Below are positions 20,389 to 29,365 of a DNA stretch of 64,000 nucleotides, one piece after another. The notes below the pieces were generated by a model. The model ran no database searches, was not told where the DNA came from, and saw only the letters and a program-made list of their open reading frames with translations. Where the stretch lies: assembly GCF_011040385.1 (NCBI RefSeq), contig NZ_JAAIKB010000012.1:113455-177454 (forward strand). The letters are read 5' to 3'. The stretch comes from Falsiroseomonas algicola. GTDB taxonomy: Bacteria; Pseudomonadota; Alphaproteobacteria; Acetobacterales; Acetobacteraceae. The position numbers were made by a program, and so were the translations under genes. Within the stretch, counting starts at the first letter, position 1, and each line of letters opens with the position of its first letter.

Positions 20389-21305
20389 CGCCGGGCCCGG
20401 ATGCGCGGGTCAAGCAGCCCGTAGAGCAGATCGACGAAGAGGTTGATGACGACGAAGATGGTCGCGATCACCATCACCCCCGCCTGCACCACGGGAAAGT
20501 CCTTCGCCTCCATCGCCTGCACGATCAGGCGCCCGACGCCGGGCCAGGAGAAGACCGTCTCCGTCACCACCGAGCCGCCGAGCAGCTCGCCCGCGAGGAT
20601 GCCAACCATGGTGACGACGGGGATCAGCGAATTGCGTGCGACATGCCACAGGAAGACCGTGCCCGGCAGCAGCCCCTTGGCGCGCGCCGTGCGCACATGG
20701 TCGTCCTTCATCACGTCCAGCATGCCGGACCGCAGCAGCCGCGCGATGCTGGCGGTGGTGAAGGTGCCAAGCGTCAGCGCCGGAAGGATCAGGCTCGCGG
20801 GGCCCTCATAGCCGCCGGTCGGCAATAGCCCGAGATCGACGGCGAACAGGAGGATCAGCAGCAGGCCGAGCCAGAAGACCGGTGTCGCCTGGCCGAGCAG
20901 CGCCAGCAGCATCACCACGCCTTCCACGATGGTGCCACGGAACAGCGCCGCCATGGATCCCGCGACGGCGCCCAGCACCACGCCGACCAGCAGCGCCGAT
21001 TCCGCCAGCGCCATCGTGGCCGGCATGCGTTCCAGCACCACGGAGAGGGCAGGGCGCATGAACTGGAAGGAGTTTCCGAAGTCGCCCCGGACCACGCCGC
21101 CGAGGAAGGTCAGGTACTGCTCCCAGATCGGTTGGTCCAACCCCAAGCCGGCGCGCAACTGCTGAAGCTGCTCCTCCGTCGCCCCCACCGGCAGCAGCAG
21201 GATCGCGGGGTCGCCCAGCAGGCGGGAGACGACGAAGACGATCGTCACCACGCCCCAGATCGCCACGATGCCGTCGACCAGACGAGAGAGGAGGAAGCGC
21301 CCCAT
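20385..21305 (-). CDS. ABC transporter permease (DppB type)
   Basis: 306 residues; six predicted membrane segments. The N-terminal FLLSRLVDGIVAIWGVVTIV, the GLDQPIWEQYLTFL loop and the EAA loop DDHVRTARAKGLLPGTVFLW followed by HVARNSLIPVV are typical of DppB/OppB. I use the ATG at 21305, which overlaps the HyuB stop by one base; a TTG at 21308 is one codon upstream. Confidence 0.92.
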   Translation of the reverse strand: MGRFLLSRLVDGIVAIWGVVTIVFVVSRLLGDPAILLLPVGATEEQLQQLRAGLGLDQPIWEQYLTFLGGVVRGDFGNSFQFMRPALSVVLERMPATMALAESALLVGVVLGAVAGSMAALFRGTIVEGVVMLLALLGQATPVFWLGLLLILLFAVDLGLLPTGGYEGPASLILPALTLGTFTTASIARLLRSGMLDVMKDDHVRTARAKGLLPGTVFLWHVARNSLIPVVTMVGILAGELLGGSVVTETVFSWPGVGRLIVQAMEAKDFPVVQAGVMVIATIFVVINLFVDLLYGLLDPRIRARR

Positions 21306-22939
21306 CAATCCTCCAGCCCGTAGATGTCGCGCGCGGCCTCCGCGCTGATGCGATCCTCCCGCAGGTCCCGCCGCACCGCGTCGCGGTCGCGCAGGCGAGG
21401 ATCACCGCGGCCGCCACCGCCGGAGGTCACGGCCGCGCCCGATCCGCCATCCGGGATCAGCCCGTCCCGCCGCTTCAGCGCGGCGACGCCCGCAGAGAGC
21501 TCGACGCGCGCCAGCCCGCCGGGCAGCCCGCCTTCCAGCCCCCAGGCCGGCACGATGTTGCAGGGCCCGCCGAGATTCACCGTCGCCTCATGCCCCACCG
21601 CCCGCACGCGGCGCCTGATGCCCATGCCGCCGCGGAAGCGACCCGGCCCGCCGCTGTCCCGCACCAGTTCGTAGGCCTCGACCATCACTGGCTGTTCGGA
21701 TTCCAGCGCCTCCACCGGGATATTGGCGGAGTTGGTGGTGTGGACGTGGACGCCATCCATGCCGTCCTGCCCCGCCCGCGCGCCGAAGCCGCCGCCCATG
21801 CTTTCGTTGTAGACGTAGTAGCGGCCGGTGCGGGGGTGCGTGCCGCTCATGGTCAGCACCGTCACGCCGGTGGAGGCCGCAGGCACGCGATCCGGGATCG
21901 CCTCCGCCAGCGCCGCGAAGCACATATCCACCAGCCGCTGCGCCACGTCGTGGCGGCTGTAGACGGCAGCGGGCGGCAGCGCGTTGACGATGGAACCCGC
22001 CGGCGCATCGATCCGGATCGGCCGGTGGAACCCCGCATTCGCCGGCGTGTCCTGGTCCAGCAGCGTCTTCACGACGTAATAGACCGTCGCCTGCAGCGCG
22101 GTGAACACCATGTTGAGGCCGGACCGCGTCTGCGCCGGATTGCCGGCGAAATCGAAGCGGATCTCGTCGCCCGCGACCTCGATCGCGACCGCCAGATGCA
22201 GCAGCTCGGGCCACAGGCTGGTGTCGAAGGGGGCGCGGAATTCGTAGCGGCCATTGGGGATGGCGGCGATGCCGGCGCGGGTCTTGCGCTCGGCATAGTC
22301 CAGCAGCTCGCGCGTCGCCTGGTGCAGCACCGCCACGCCGTAGCGCGCGGCCAGCGCCTGGTAGCGCTGCACGCCCAGCCGGTTCGCCGCCATCTGCGCG
22401 CGGAAGTCGTTCACCCTCTCGCGCGGCACCTGGCAGTTCAGCAGCACCAGCTCCATCACATCCTGCTGCAGCACGCCGGCGCGGTAGAGCCGGATCGGCG
22501 GTATGCGCAGCCCTTCCTGGAAGATATGCGCGTGCCCGCGATCCACGAAGTCGGAATGGTGTGCCAGGTTCGCCACCCAGGCGACCAGCGCACCCTCCAC
22601 GAAGACCGGCTCGAGGAAGACGATGTCGTTGAGATGCGTGCCGCCACCGGTATGCGCGTCATTCCCGATGAAGACGTCGCCCGGCTGGATCGCCGCGACA
22701 TCGGTGCTGCCCAGCACGCGTGCGGCGATGCCGAGCAGCGATCCCAGATGCAGCGGAATCTGCTCCGCCTGCGCGATGATGCGGCCTTCCGTGTCGAACA
22801 GCGCGGCAGAGCAGTCGCGGCGTTCCTTGATGTTGGCGGAATAGGCCGCGCGGATGATGGCCTTGCCCATCTCCTCCACGATGGTGGAAAGGGCGCTGCC
22901 GATCACCTCGACGGTGATGGGATCGATGGCAGTGCTCAC
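21305..22939 (-). CDS. hyuB: Hydantoinase B/oxoprolinase family protein (HyuB)
   Basis: 544 residues. It begins DPITVEVIGSAL and contains AYSANIKERRDCSAALFD, GDVFIGNDAHTGGGTHLNDI and NESMGGGFGARAGQDG, all signatures of the B subunit. With HyuA it forms an ATP-dependent amidohydrolase that opens 5-membered cyclic amides such as hydantoins or 5-oxoproline, or in related complexes carboxylates acetone-like substrates. The GTG start overlaps the HyuA stop by four bases. Linkage to a Dpp-like importer suggests an imported cyclic amide, possibly pyroglutamyl peptides (inference). Confidence 0.88.
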   Translation of the reverse strand: MSTAIDPITVEVIGSALSTIVEEMGKAIIRAAYSANIKERRDCSAALFDTEGRIIAQAEQIPLHLGSLLGIAARVLGSTDVAAIQPGDVFIGNDAHTGGGTHLNDIVFLEPVFVEGALVAWVANLAHHSDFVDRGHAHIFQEGLRIPPIRLYRAGVLQQDVMELVLLNCQVPRERVNDFRAQMAANRLGVQRYQALAARYGVAVLHQATRELLDYAERKTRAGIAAIPNGRYEFRAPFDTSLWPELLHLAVAIEVAGDEIRFDFAGNPAQTRSGLNMVFTALQATVYYVVKTLLDQDTPANAGFHRPIRIDAPAGSIVNALPPAAVYSRHDVAQRLVDMCFAALAEAIPDRVPAASTGVTVLTMSGTHPRTGRYYVYNESMGGGFGARAGQDGMDGVHVHTTNSANIPVEALESEQPVMVEAYELVRDSGGPGRFRGGMGIRRRVRAVGHEATVNLGGPCNIVPAWGLEGGLPGGLARVELSAGVAALKRRDGLIPDGGSGAAVTSGGGGRGDPRLRDRDAVRRDLREDRISAEAARDIYGLED

Positions 22940-25011
22940 GCCGCCTCCTCGATCATCAGGTTGAGCCAGGGATCGACGGTCGCGACCTGGCCCGGCAGCA
23001 GCAGCGTGGTGCTGTCCATCTGTTCGATCACCGCAGGCCCCGCCACGCGATGCCCGGGTCCGAGACGCGGGCGGTCATGCAGCGGGCAATCCACCACCGC
23101 GCCCGCTTCCGGCAGCCAGACCCGGCGCGTGCCGATGATGGTGTCCGACACATCCGTCGCCGCCGGCGGATGCGCGGCGATGTCGGCCTTCGGCACGCGG
23201 CCGGTCGCCTCCAGCCGCAGCGTCACCACGCGGATGGGCTCCTCCGGCGAGGCATAGCCATAGACCTGCTTGTGCGCGGCCTCGAAGCGCCTCGTCACCT
23301 CGGCCAGCGCGGCCTCGTCCAGCGGGCCACCGGGGCAATCCACCATCAGCTCATGCCCCTGGCCCTCATAGCGCAGGTCGATGGCGCGCGCCGTGGCGCG
23401 ATCCGCCTCCGCGATCCCTTCCTGCGCGAACCAGGACGCCGCCTGCGCCTCCAGCCCTGCGAAGCCCTCCCGCAGGCCGGCCAGCCCGTCCGGCGACAGC
23501 GGCAGCATCCGCCCGGCCGAGAGATGCGTGCGCAAATCGCTCAGCAGCAGCCCCATGGCGCAGAGGATGCCCGGATTGCGCGGCACCAGCACGCGCGCCA
23601 TGCCGAGTTCGCGCGCCAGCCGCGCCGCATGCAGCGGCCCCGCGCCGCCGAAGGCCATCAGCACGTAGTCGCGAGGGTCATAGCCGCGCTCGACGGAGAT
23701 GACGCGGATCGCCTTCGCCATGTTCGCGGTGACGACGCTGATGATGCCCTGCGCCGTCCGCATCGCATCCAGCCCGATCGGCGCGCCGAGCCTTGCGATC
23801 GCCGCCTCCGCCCGCGCACGGTCGATCGCCATGCGTCCGCCCAGCAGATGGGTCGGGTTCAGCACGCCGAGGACGAGGTTGGCGTCCGTGACCGTCGGCT
23901 CCTCGTTCCCCAGCCCGTAGCAGACCGGCCCGGGGAAGGCGCCGGCGCTGCGCGGTCCCACCTTCAGCAGCCCGCCGCTATCGACAAACGCAATGGAGCC
24001 GCCGCCCGCGCCGACCGTGTGGATATCCAGCATCGGCACGCGCAGCGGATTGCCATGAACCGCCACATCCACCGCCATGCGCGGCCGCCCGCCATCGATC
24101 AGCGCGACGTCCGACGAGGTGCCGCCCATGTCGAAGGTGATGACCCCCGGCACCCCCGCCGCGCGCCCGATCGCGAGCGCGCCCGTCACCCCCGCCGCCG
24201 GCCCGGACAGCACCGTGCGCACCGGAAACCTCGACGCCGCCTCGGCCGAAATCACGCCGCCATTGCTCTGCGTCAGATGCGGCGTCGCGCTCACGCCCAT
24301 CGCCGCCAGCCGCGGCGCGAGGCGCCCGAGATAGCCGCGCATCACCGGCCCCAGCGCGGCATTCACCGTGGTGGTGGAGAAGCGCTCATATTCCCGGAAC
24401 TCCGGCGCGACCTCATGCGACGTGCTCACGAAGGCGCCCGGCATCTCCTCCGCCACCAGCCGCGCCACCATCGCCTCATGTGCCGGCGCCAGATAGCCGA
24501 ACAGGAAACAGATGGAGACCGCCTCCACCCCCGCATCCCGCAGCCGCCGCACCGCCGCACGCGCCTCATCCTCGTCCAGCGCCGTCTCGACGCTGCCATC
24601 GAAGCGCAGCCGCTCCGCCACCTCCAGCCGCAGGTCGCGCGGCGCCGGCGGCTCCGGCTTGCGGGCCTGCAGGTCATAGAGGGCCGGCCGCATCTGGCGG
24701 CGGATCTCGATCACGTCGCGGAAACCGCGCGTCGTCACCATGCCGGTCCGCGCGCCGCGGCCCTCGATCAGTGCATTGGTCGCCACCGTGGTGCCATGGC
24801 CGAAATAGGCCACCTCCGTCCCCGCGCGCCCCGCTTCCGCCAGCGCCTGGCCGATGCCGGTCGCGATGGCCTCGCTCGGGTCGCCCGGCGTGCTGCTGAC
24901 CTTCCACACCGAAAGCCGCCCCGCCGCGCCATCCCACAGGCAGACATCCGTGAAGGTGCCGCCGGAATCGACGCCGATCCGAAGCCCGCCAGGCAGCGCG
25001 ATCACACTCAT
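22936..25011 (-). CDS. hyuA: Hydantoinase/oxoprolinase A subunit (HyuA)
   Basis: 691 residues with the actin/HSP70-like ATPase layout: RIGVDSGGTFTDVCLWD at the N-terminus, GHGTTVATNALIEGRGA, a hinge around SNGGVISAEAA, and phosphate-binding ITFDMGGTSSDVALI. The C-terminal domain carries YEGQGHELMVDCP. The ATG at 25011 is the first start before the conserved strand; no clear ribosome binding site is visible. As first gene of the nine-gene operon it faces the GntR gene at 25132 across a short gap containing a perfect palindrome, so the operon is probably repressed by that GntR. Confidence 0.88.
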   Translation of the reverse strand: MSVIALPGGLRIGVDSGGTFTDVCLWDGAAGRLSVWKVSSTPGDPSEAIATGIGQALAEAGRAGTEVAYFGHGTTVATNALIEGRGARTGMVTTRGFRDVIEIRRQMRPALYDLQARKPEPPAPRDLRLEVAERLRFDGSVETALDEDEARAAVRRLRDAGVEAVSICFLFGYLAPAHEAMVARLVAEEMPGAFVSTSHEVAPEFREYERFSTTTVNAALGPVMRGYLGRLAPRLAAMGVSATPHLTQSNGGVISAEAASRFPVRTVLSGPAAGVTGALAIGRAAGVPGVITFDMGGTSSDVALIDGGRPRMAVDVAVHGNPLRVPMLDIHTVGAGGGSIAFVDSGGLLKVGPRSAGAFPGPVCYGLGNEEPTVTDANLVLGVLNPTHLLGGRMAIDRARAEAAIARLGAPIGLDAMRTAQGIISVVTANMAKAIRVISVERGYDPRDYVLMAFGGAGPLHAARLARELGMARVLVPRNPGILCAMGLLLSDLRTHLSAGRMLPLSPDGLAGLREGFAGLEAQAASWFAQEGIAEADRATARAIDLRYEGQGHELMVDCPGGPLDEAALAEVTRRFEAAHKQVYGYASPEEPIRVVTLRLEATGRVPKADIAAHPPAATDVSDTIIGTRRVWLPEAGAVVDCPLHDRPRLGPGHRVAGPAVIEQMDSTTLLLPGQVATVDPWLNLMIEEAA

Positions 25012-25060
25012 GCCGAGGGGAAAACCGGGCGGACAGCCATGCCGGCGAAGGTCCTTCTGG

Positions 25061-25072
25061 ATTGGCGCCAAT
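25061..25072. promoter_or_regulatory. 12-bp perfect palindrome, candidate GntR operator
   Basis: ATTGGCGCCAAT is a perfect palindrome in the divergent gap between hyuA (start 25011) and the GntR gene (start 25132). It is the only strong symmetric site there and sits in the least GC-rich stretch, as expected for an operator covering one or both promoters. Confidence 0.5.
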
Positions 25073-25131
25073 TTTGATGCCATGATCGGCGCCGGATGGT
25101 CAACGCACAAACGCAGCAGGGAAGGGCGGGC

Positions 25132-25773
25132 ATGGACGGCAGCGAAACCGGCAAAGCCGCGCCCACCCGCAACCGCGACCTCGTTCGCCTGCTGGAGACC
25201 GACATCCATCTCGGCCGCCTCGGCCCAGGCGCCTGGTTGCGCCAGATCGACCTGGAGGCCGCCTACAACGCCACGCGCCTCGATATCCGCCAGGCGCTGG
25301 ACCGGCTGGTGGAAAAGCGCCTGGTCCGCCACATCGCGCGCCGCGGCTACCAGGTGGAGGATTTCGACCCCGCCCGCGTCGCCCAGGTCATGGAAGTCCG
25401 CGCCGTGCTGGAGGTTGCCGCCGCCGCGCTGGTCATCGACAGGCTCGACGACACCGCCCTCGCCACGATGCAGCAGCACGCCGAAGCCTTCGCCACCGCC
25501 CTCGAATCCGGCACGGTGGAGGACCAGGAAGCCGCCAACATCGCCTTCCACACCGCCATGCTGGCGCCATGCCCGAACCGCGAACTGGTCGACCTGCTCT
25601 TCGACCTTCGCGCCCGCGTTCCCGCCGCCGTCATCCGCCGCCGCAACACGATGGACCTGCTCCGCCGCGGCGCCGACCACCACTTCGCCATCATCCGCCT
25701 GATCCGCACCCGCGACCTGCCGGCACTCCAGCAGGTGATGCGGGACCACAACCTCAGCCCGGGGGCGCCGTAA
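25132..25773 (+). CDS. GntR family transcriptional regulator (FCD/FadR type)
   Basis: 213 residues from the ATG at 25132, which has GGGAAGGG six bases upstream; ATG 25096 is an in-frame alternative. An N-terminal winged helix (LGPGAWLRQIDLEAAYNATR, then DIRQALDRLVEKRLV) is followed by an all-helical FCD domain with EVRAVLEVAAAALVI and the likely metal-binding His residues in NIAFHTAM, ADHHFAI and VMRDHN. The HTH lacks the common SR.PVREAL wording, reading TRLDIRQAL. It probably senses a small carboxylate and represses the divergent hyu-dpp operon. Confidence 0.83.
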   Translation: MDGSETGKAAPTRNRDLVRLLETDIHLGRLGPGAWLRQIDLEAAYNATRLDIRQALDRLVEKRLVRHIARRGYQVEDFDPARVAQVMEVRAVLEVAAAALVIDRLDDTALATMQQHAEAFATALESGTVEDQEAANIAFHTAMLAPCPNRELVDLLFDLRARVPAAVIRRRNTMDLLRRGADHHFAIIRLIRTRDLPALQQVMRDHNLSPGAP

Positions 25774-25793
25774 GGCGTGAGGGCGGCGCTGTC

Positions 25794-26020
25794 CCGGAGA
25801 GGGGCTTCTCGCCCCTCTCCGGACCTCTCCCCCGCCGAGGGCCAGCGGGCCCTCGGAACCCATGAGATTGGTCGATGGAGGGAGGGGCATGGAGCGCGCT
25901 CGGAGCCGGCGGTCGCTTCGTGCCCCTCCCTCCATCGACCAATAACCTCGCGGTCCAGGGTCCCGCTGGACCCTGGCGGGTGAAGGGGTCCGGGGAAGAG
26001 GGCGGAGCCCTTTTCCCCGG
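25794..26020. repeat. Five-hairpin intergenic element, copy 1
   Basis: The 321-base gap 25774-26094 holds no gene but a string of five inverted repeats. A: 25794-25805 with 25811-25822. B: 25836-25843 with 25848-25855. C: 25867-25889 with 25921-25943, a perfect 23-bp stem with a 31-base loop. D: 25955-25963 with 25968-25976. E: 25990-26003 with 26007-26020, 14 bp with one G-T mismatch. A and B are joined by ACCTCTCCCCCGCC. The linker before C is GAACCCATGAG and the one after is AACCTCGCGGT. A second copy lies at 49897-50120 with the core reversed. There is no open reading frame, target duplication or transposase, so a structured repeat family of the REP/BIME or MITE kind is the best label. 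Confidence 0.85.
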
Positions 26021-26094
26021 GATGCGTCGCCCTCGCCCAACGCAATCCCCCCGGTCTAGGCTGTCTCCCGCACCACCCTGGGGGGCGACCGGCG

Positions 26095-27651
26095 ATGCGT
26101 GGTTGGATGATGGCGGCGGCGGTGCTGATGCCGGTGGTGGCGGCGGCGCAGGAGGCGCGGGTCGCGATCCAGACGGAGACCTCGTCGCTCGATCCGCATT
26201 TCGCGCTGGTCGGCGCCAACCAGGCCGTGATGCGGCATCTCTTCGATCCGCTGGTGGGGTCGGACCGCAACCTGCGCCCTGTCGCGGGCCTCGCGGAGTT
26301 CTCGAACCCCGAGCCCGATCTCTGGGAGTTCCGTCTCCGTCCCGATGCGCGCTTCCATGACGGCACGCCGGTGACGGCGGAGGATGTGCGCGCCTCGATC
26401 GAGCGCATGCCGCGCGTGCCCAACAGCCCCGCGCCCTATATCCGCCTGGCCGGCAGTATCGCGGCGCTGGAGGTGGTGGACAGCCGCACCATCCGCATCC
26501 GCTCCCGCGGCGTCGATCCCGCCGTGCCGCTGAATGCCATGACGGCCTGGATCATCCCGGCGCGCATCGCGGCGACGGCGACGACGGCGGATTTCAATGC
26601 GGGGCGCGCGGTGGTGGGTTCCGGCCCCTGGCGCTTCGTGGAGTGGCAGCCGGGTTCCGCGCTGCGCCTGGCCCGCAACGATGGCTATTGGGGGGAGGCG
26701 CCCGCCTTCGCCCGCGCCACCTTGCGGCCGGTGGCGAATGATGCGGCGCGGCTCGCGGCGCTGCTGGCGGGCGATGCCGACCTGGTCGATGCCGTCCCGC
26801 CCGGAGAGGTGGCTCGGCTGCGGGCGCGGCCGGAGGTGACGGTCTCCGCCGCGTCATCGAACCGCATGATCTATATCGGGCTCGACCAGGCGAACGACCC
26901 GTCCCCCTTCGTCACGTCGCGGGATGGGCGGCCGCTTTCCGCCAATCCGCTGAAGGATGCGCGGGTGCGCCATGCCCTCTCGCTCGCGATCAACCGCGCC
27001 GCGATCGTGGACCGCGTGCTTTCGGGCGCTGCAAGGGCTTCCGGGCAACTGGCGATCGAGGGGCAACTCGGCTTCGATCCCGACCTCGCCTCCCCCGCCT
27101 TCGACCCCGCCGAGGCGCGTCGCCTGCTGGCCGAGGCCGGCTATGCCGAGGGGTTCCGCATCACCCTGCATTCCCCCAACAACCGCTATGTCGAGGATGA
27201 CAAGACTGCCCAGGCGGTCGCGCAGTTCTGGGCGCGGATCGGGCTCGATGCGCGGGTGGAGGTCATGCCCTCCAACGTCTTCTTCACCCGCGCCGGGCGG
27301 CGGGAATTCAGCACCTTCCTGATCGGCTTCGGCCATTCCACCGGCGATGCCTGGCTTGGCCTGTCGCAGGTGCTGCACAGCTTCGATGCCGCGCGCGGCC
27401 TGGGCGGGCTCAACCGCGGCCGCTATGCCAGCCCGGCCTTCGACGGGCTGATGGAGCAGGCGCGCGGGACGGCGGATCCCGCGGCGCGGGATGGGCTGAT
27501 CCGCCAGGCCCAGCGCGTGGCGATGGCGGGGGACATGGCGGTGCTGCCGCTGCACGTGCCGCAGAACATCTGGGCCCATCGGGCCACCCTCAGCTATGCC
27601 GCGATGGTCGAGGAAAGCACCCTGGCGCACCACCTGCATCCCAGGCGCTAG
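26095..27651 (+). CDS. ABC transporter substrate-binding protein, family 5
   Basis: 518 residues with a short signal peptide ending VVAAAQEA. The mature protein starts RVAIQTETSSLDPHFALVG, and has WEFRLRPDARFHDGTPVT and VGSGPWRFVEW, placing it with peptide/nickel-type binding proteins. The start lies 13 bases after a GGGGGG run. No permease or ATPase gene follows; the only such genes nearby are in the divergent dpp-like operon, so this may be an extra receptor for that transporter. Confidence 0.87.
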   Translation: MRGWMMAAAVLMPVVAAAQEARVAIQTETSSLDPHFALVGANQAVMRHLFDPLVGSDRNLRPVAGLAEFSNPEPDLWEFRLRPDARFHDGTPVTAEDVRASIERMPRVPNSPAPYIRLAGSIAALEVVDSRTIRIRSRGVDPAVPLNAMTAWIIPARIAATATTADFNAGRAVVGSGPWRFVEWQPGSALRLARNDGYWGEAPAFARATLRPVANDAARLAALLAGDADLVDAVPPGEVARLRARPEVTVSAASSNRMIYIGLDQANDPSPFVTSRDGRPLSANPLKDARVRHALSLAINRAAIVDRVLSGAARASGQLAIEGQLGFDPDLASPAFDPAEARRLLAEAGYAEGFRITLHSPNNRYVEDDKTAQAVAQFWARIGLDARVEVMPSNVFFTRAGRREFSTFLIGFGHSTGDAWLGLSQVLHSFDAARGLGGLNRGRYASPAFDGLMEQARGTADPAARDGLIRQAQRVAMAGDMAVLPLHVPQNIWAHRATLSYAAMVEESTLAHHLHPRR

Positions 27652-27730
27652 CAGGCTTTTCCACCCTGGACAGGGGTTGGGGCCTCAAGCATCTTCCGGC
27701 CCCCTCCGAACCGGGAAGAGACACAAGAAC

Positions 27731-29329
27731 ATGCAGGCTTCACCCCTCCGCACCCTGCTGCGCGGCGCCGTTTCCGCGCTGGCGCTGGGTGCCGTCTTCG
27801 CCGCTACCGCCCCCGCCGCGCCGGCCGCTGCCAGCACCTTCACCTGGGCCACGGCGAACGACATCCTCGGCCTCGATCCGCACGCCAACAACCACGGCGT
27901 GACGAACACGATGAAGGAGAATGTCTATGAGCCGCTGGTGAAGCGGCAGCCCGATGGCAGCGTCCGCCCCGCGCTGGCGGAGCGCTGGGAGCAGGTGAAC
28001 CCCACCACCTGGCGCTTCCACCTGCGCCGCAACGTCCGCTTCCATGGCGGCGAGCCCTTCACCGCCGCCGACGTCGTGATGTCGGCCGAGCGCGTGCGCC
28101 AGAACGACATGGCCTATGTGCTGCAGAGCGTGACCGCCGTCCGCGCCGTCGATGACTTCACGGTGGAGATGGAAACGCGCGGCCCGAACCCGATCCTGCT
28201 GCAGGACCTCTCGCTGTTCTTCATCATGAACGCGAACTGGGTCCGCACGAACAACGCCATGGCCGTGGCCCGCGCCGGCCAGCCGGGTGCGACCAACACC
28301 TTCGTCCAGCTCAACACCAACGGCACCGGCCCCTTCCGCGTCGTGGAGCGCCTGGCGGATGAGCGCACCGTGCTGGTGCCCAATGCCGAGTACTGGGACG
28401 CGGCCGCGATGCAGCATGGCATCACGCGCGCCGTCTTCCGCCCCGTCGCCAGCGCGCCGACCCGCGTGGCCGCGCTGCTGTCGCGCGAGCTTGACGTGAT
28501 GTACCACGTGCCGCTGCAGGACGTGCAGCGCGTCTCCCAGGCGCAGGGCATCCGCCTGATCCAGGGCCCGACGGCGCGCAGCATCTACTTCGCCATGGAC
28601 ACGGCCCGGCCGGAGAACATGGACGCGCCCGGCACGCCCAACCCGATGCGGGATCCCCGCGTGCGGCGCGCGATGTACCAGGCGATCGACATGAACACGA
28701 TCACCCGCGTCATCCTGCGCAACTCCACCGTCGCGGCCGGCATTCCCATCGCCCAGGCGATCGGCGGCTTCGACGCCGCGGCGAATGAGCGCCTGCCCTT
28801 CGACCCGGAGGCGTCGCGCCGCCTTCTGGCCGAAGCCGGCTTCCCGCAGGGCTTCCGCACCACGCTGAACTGCCCGAACAACCGCTACGTCAATGACGAG
28901 GCCATCTGCCAGGCCGCCGTCAGCATGCTGCAGCGCGTCGGCATCCAGGCCCGCCTGAATGCCGTGCCCTTCGGCCGCTTCCTGCAGGGCGGCGCCAATG
29001 GCGAATACCAGTTCTACCTGCTGGGCTGGACGCCCGGGAACTTCGACATGACCAATCCGGGGCGCGAACTGCTGGGCGAGGGCAGCTTCAACTGGGGCCG
29101 CTTCCAGGATGACCGGATGGCGGAGCTGCTGCGCCAGATCGCGGTGGAGACGGACCAGCCGAAGCGCCAGCAGCTGGCGTCCCAGTACTGGGCGCGGTTC
29201 AAGGAATTGCTGCCGATGATCCCGCTGCACCAGGAACCGCAGATCTTCGGCGTGCGGGAGACGGTCGCCGAACTGCCGCTGCGGGTGCAGGAGGATCTGG
29301 AACTCCGCCACGTCCGCATGCGTCGCTGA
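27731..29329 (+). CDS. ABC transporter substrate-binding protein, family 5
   Basis: 532 residues. A long signal peptide (MQASPLRTLLRGAVSALALG onward, cleavage near APAAAS) is followed by FTWATANDILGLDPHANN, WRFHLRRNVRFHGGEPFTAAD and GTGPFRVVERL. The start is the ATG at 27731; GGAAGAG lies about ten bases upstream. Like the preceding gene, it lacks its own permease. The two receptors share only the general family pattern, so they are not a recent duplication. The 79-base gap before it shows no strong terminator. Confidence 0.87.
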   Translation: MQASPLRTLLRGAVSALALGAVFAATAPAAPAAASTFTWATANDILGLDPHANNHGVTNTMKENVYEPLVKRQPDGSVRPALAERWEQVNPTTWRFHLRRNVRFHGGEPFTAADVVMSAERVRQNDMAYVLQSVTAVRAVDDFTVEMETRGPNPILLQDLSLFFIMNANWVRTNNAMAVARAGQPGATNTFVQLNTNGTGPFRVVERLADERTVLVPNAEYWDAAAMQHGITRAVFRPVASAPTRVAALLSRELDVMYHVPLQDVQRVSQAQGIRLIQGPTARSIYFAMDTARPENMDAPGTPNPMRDPRVRRAMYQAIDMNTITRVILRNSTVAAGIPIAQAIGGFDAAANERLPFDPEASRRLLAEAGFPQGFRTTLNCPNNRYVNDEAICQAAVSMLQRVGIQARLNAVPFGRFLQGGANGEYQFYLLGWTPGNFDMTNPGRELLGEGSFNWGRFQDDRMAELLRQIAVETDQPKRQQLASQYWARFKELLPMIPLHQEPQIFGVRETVAELPLRVQEDLELRHVRMRR

Positions 29330-29340
29330 TCCACCACGGG

Positions 29341-29365
29341 ATGGGGGGCTAGATCAGCCCCCCAT
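29341..29365. terminator. Bidirectional terminator-like hairpin over a stop codon
   Basis: ATGGGGGGCT (29341-29350) pairs perfectly with AGCCCCCCAT (29356-29365) across a five-base loop. It follows the solute-binding-protein stop by 11 bases and contains the stop codon of the convergent SDR gene, whose last codons form one arm. There is no T-run, as is common in such GC-rich genomes. Confidence 0.5.

Noticed and set aside
23050..25077. A 675-codon plus-strand open frame opposite hyuA
   Set aside because: Arg/His-rich shadow of a gene with full ATPase-like motifs; no start signal or family pattern.
25774..26094. Insertion sequence or transposon remnant
   Set aside because: No transposase frame, no terminal repeat at the outer ends and no target duplication; hairpins occur throughout.
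27652..27730. Riboswitch or rho-independent terminator before the second binding-protein gene
   Set aside because: No stable stem followed by a T-run and no known aptamer pattern could be read.
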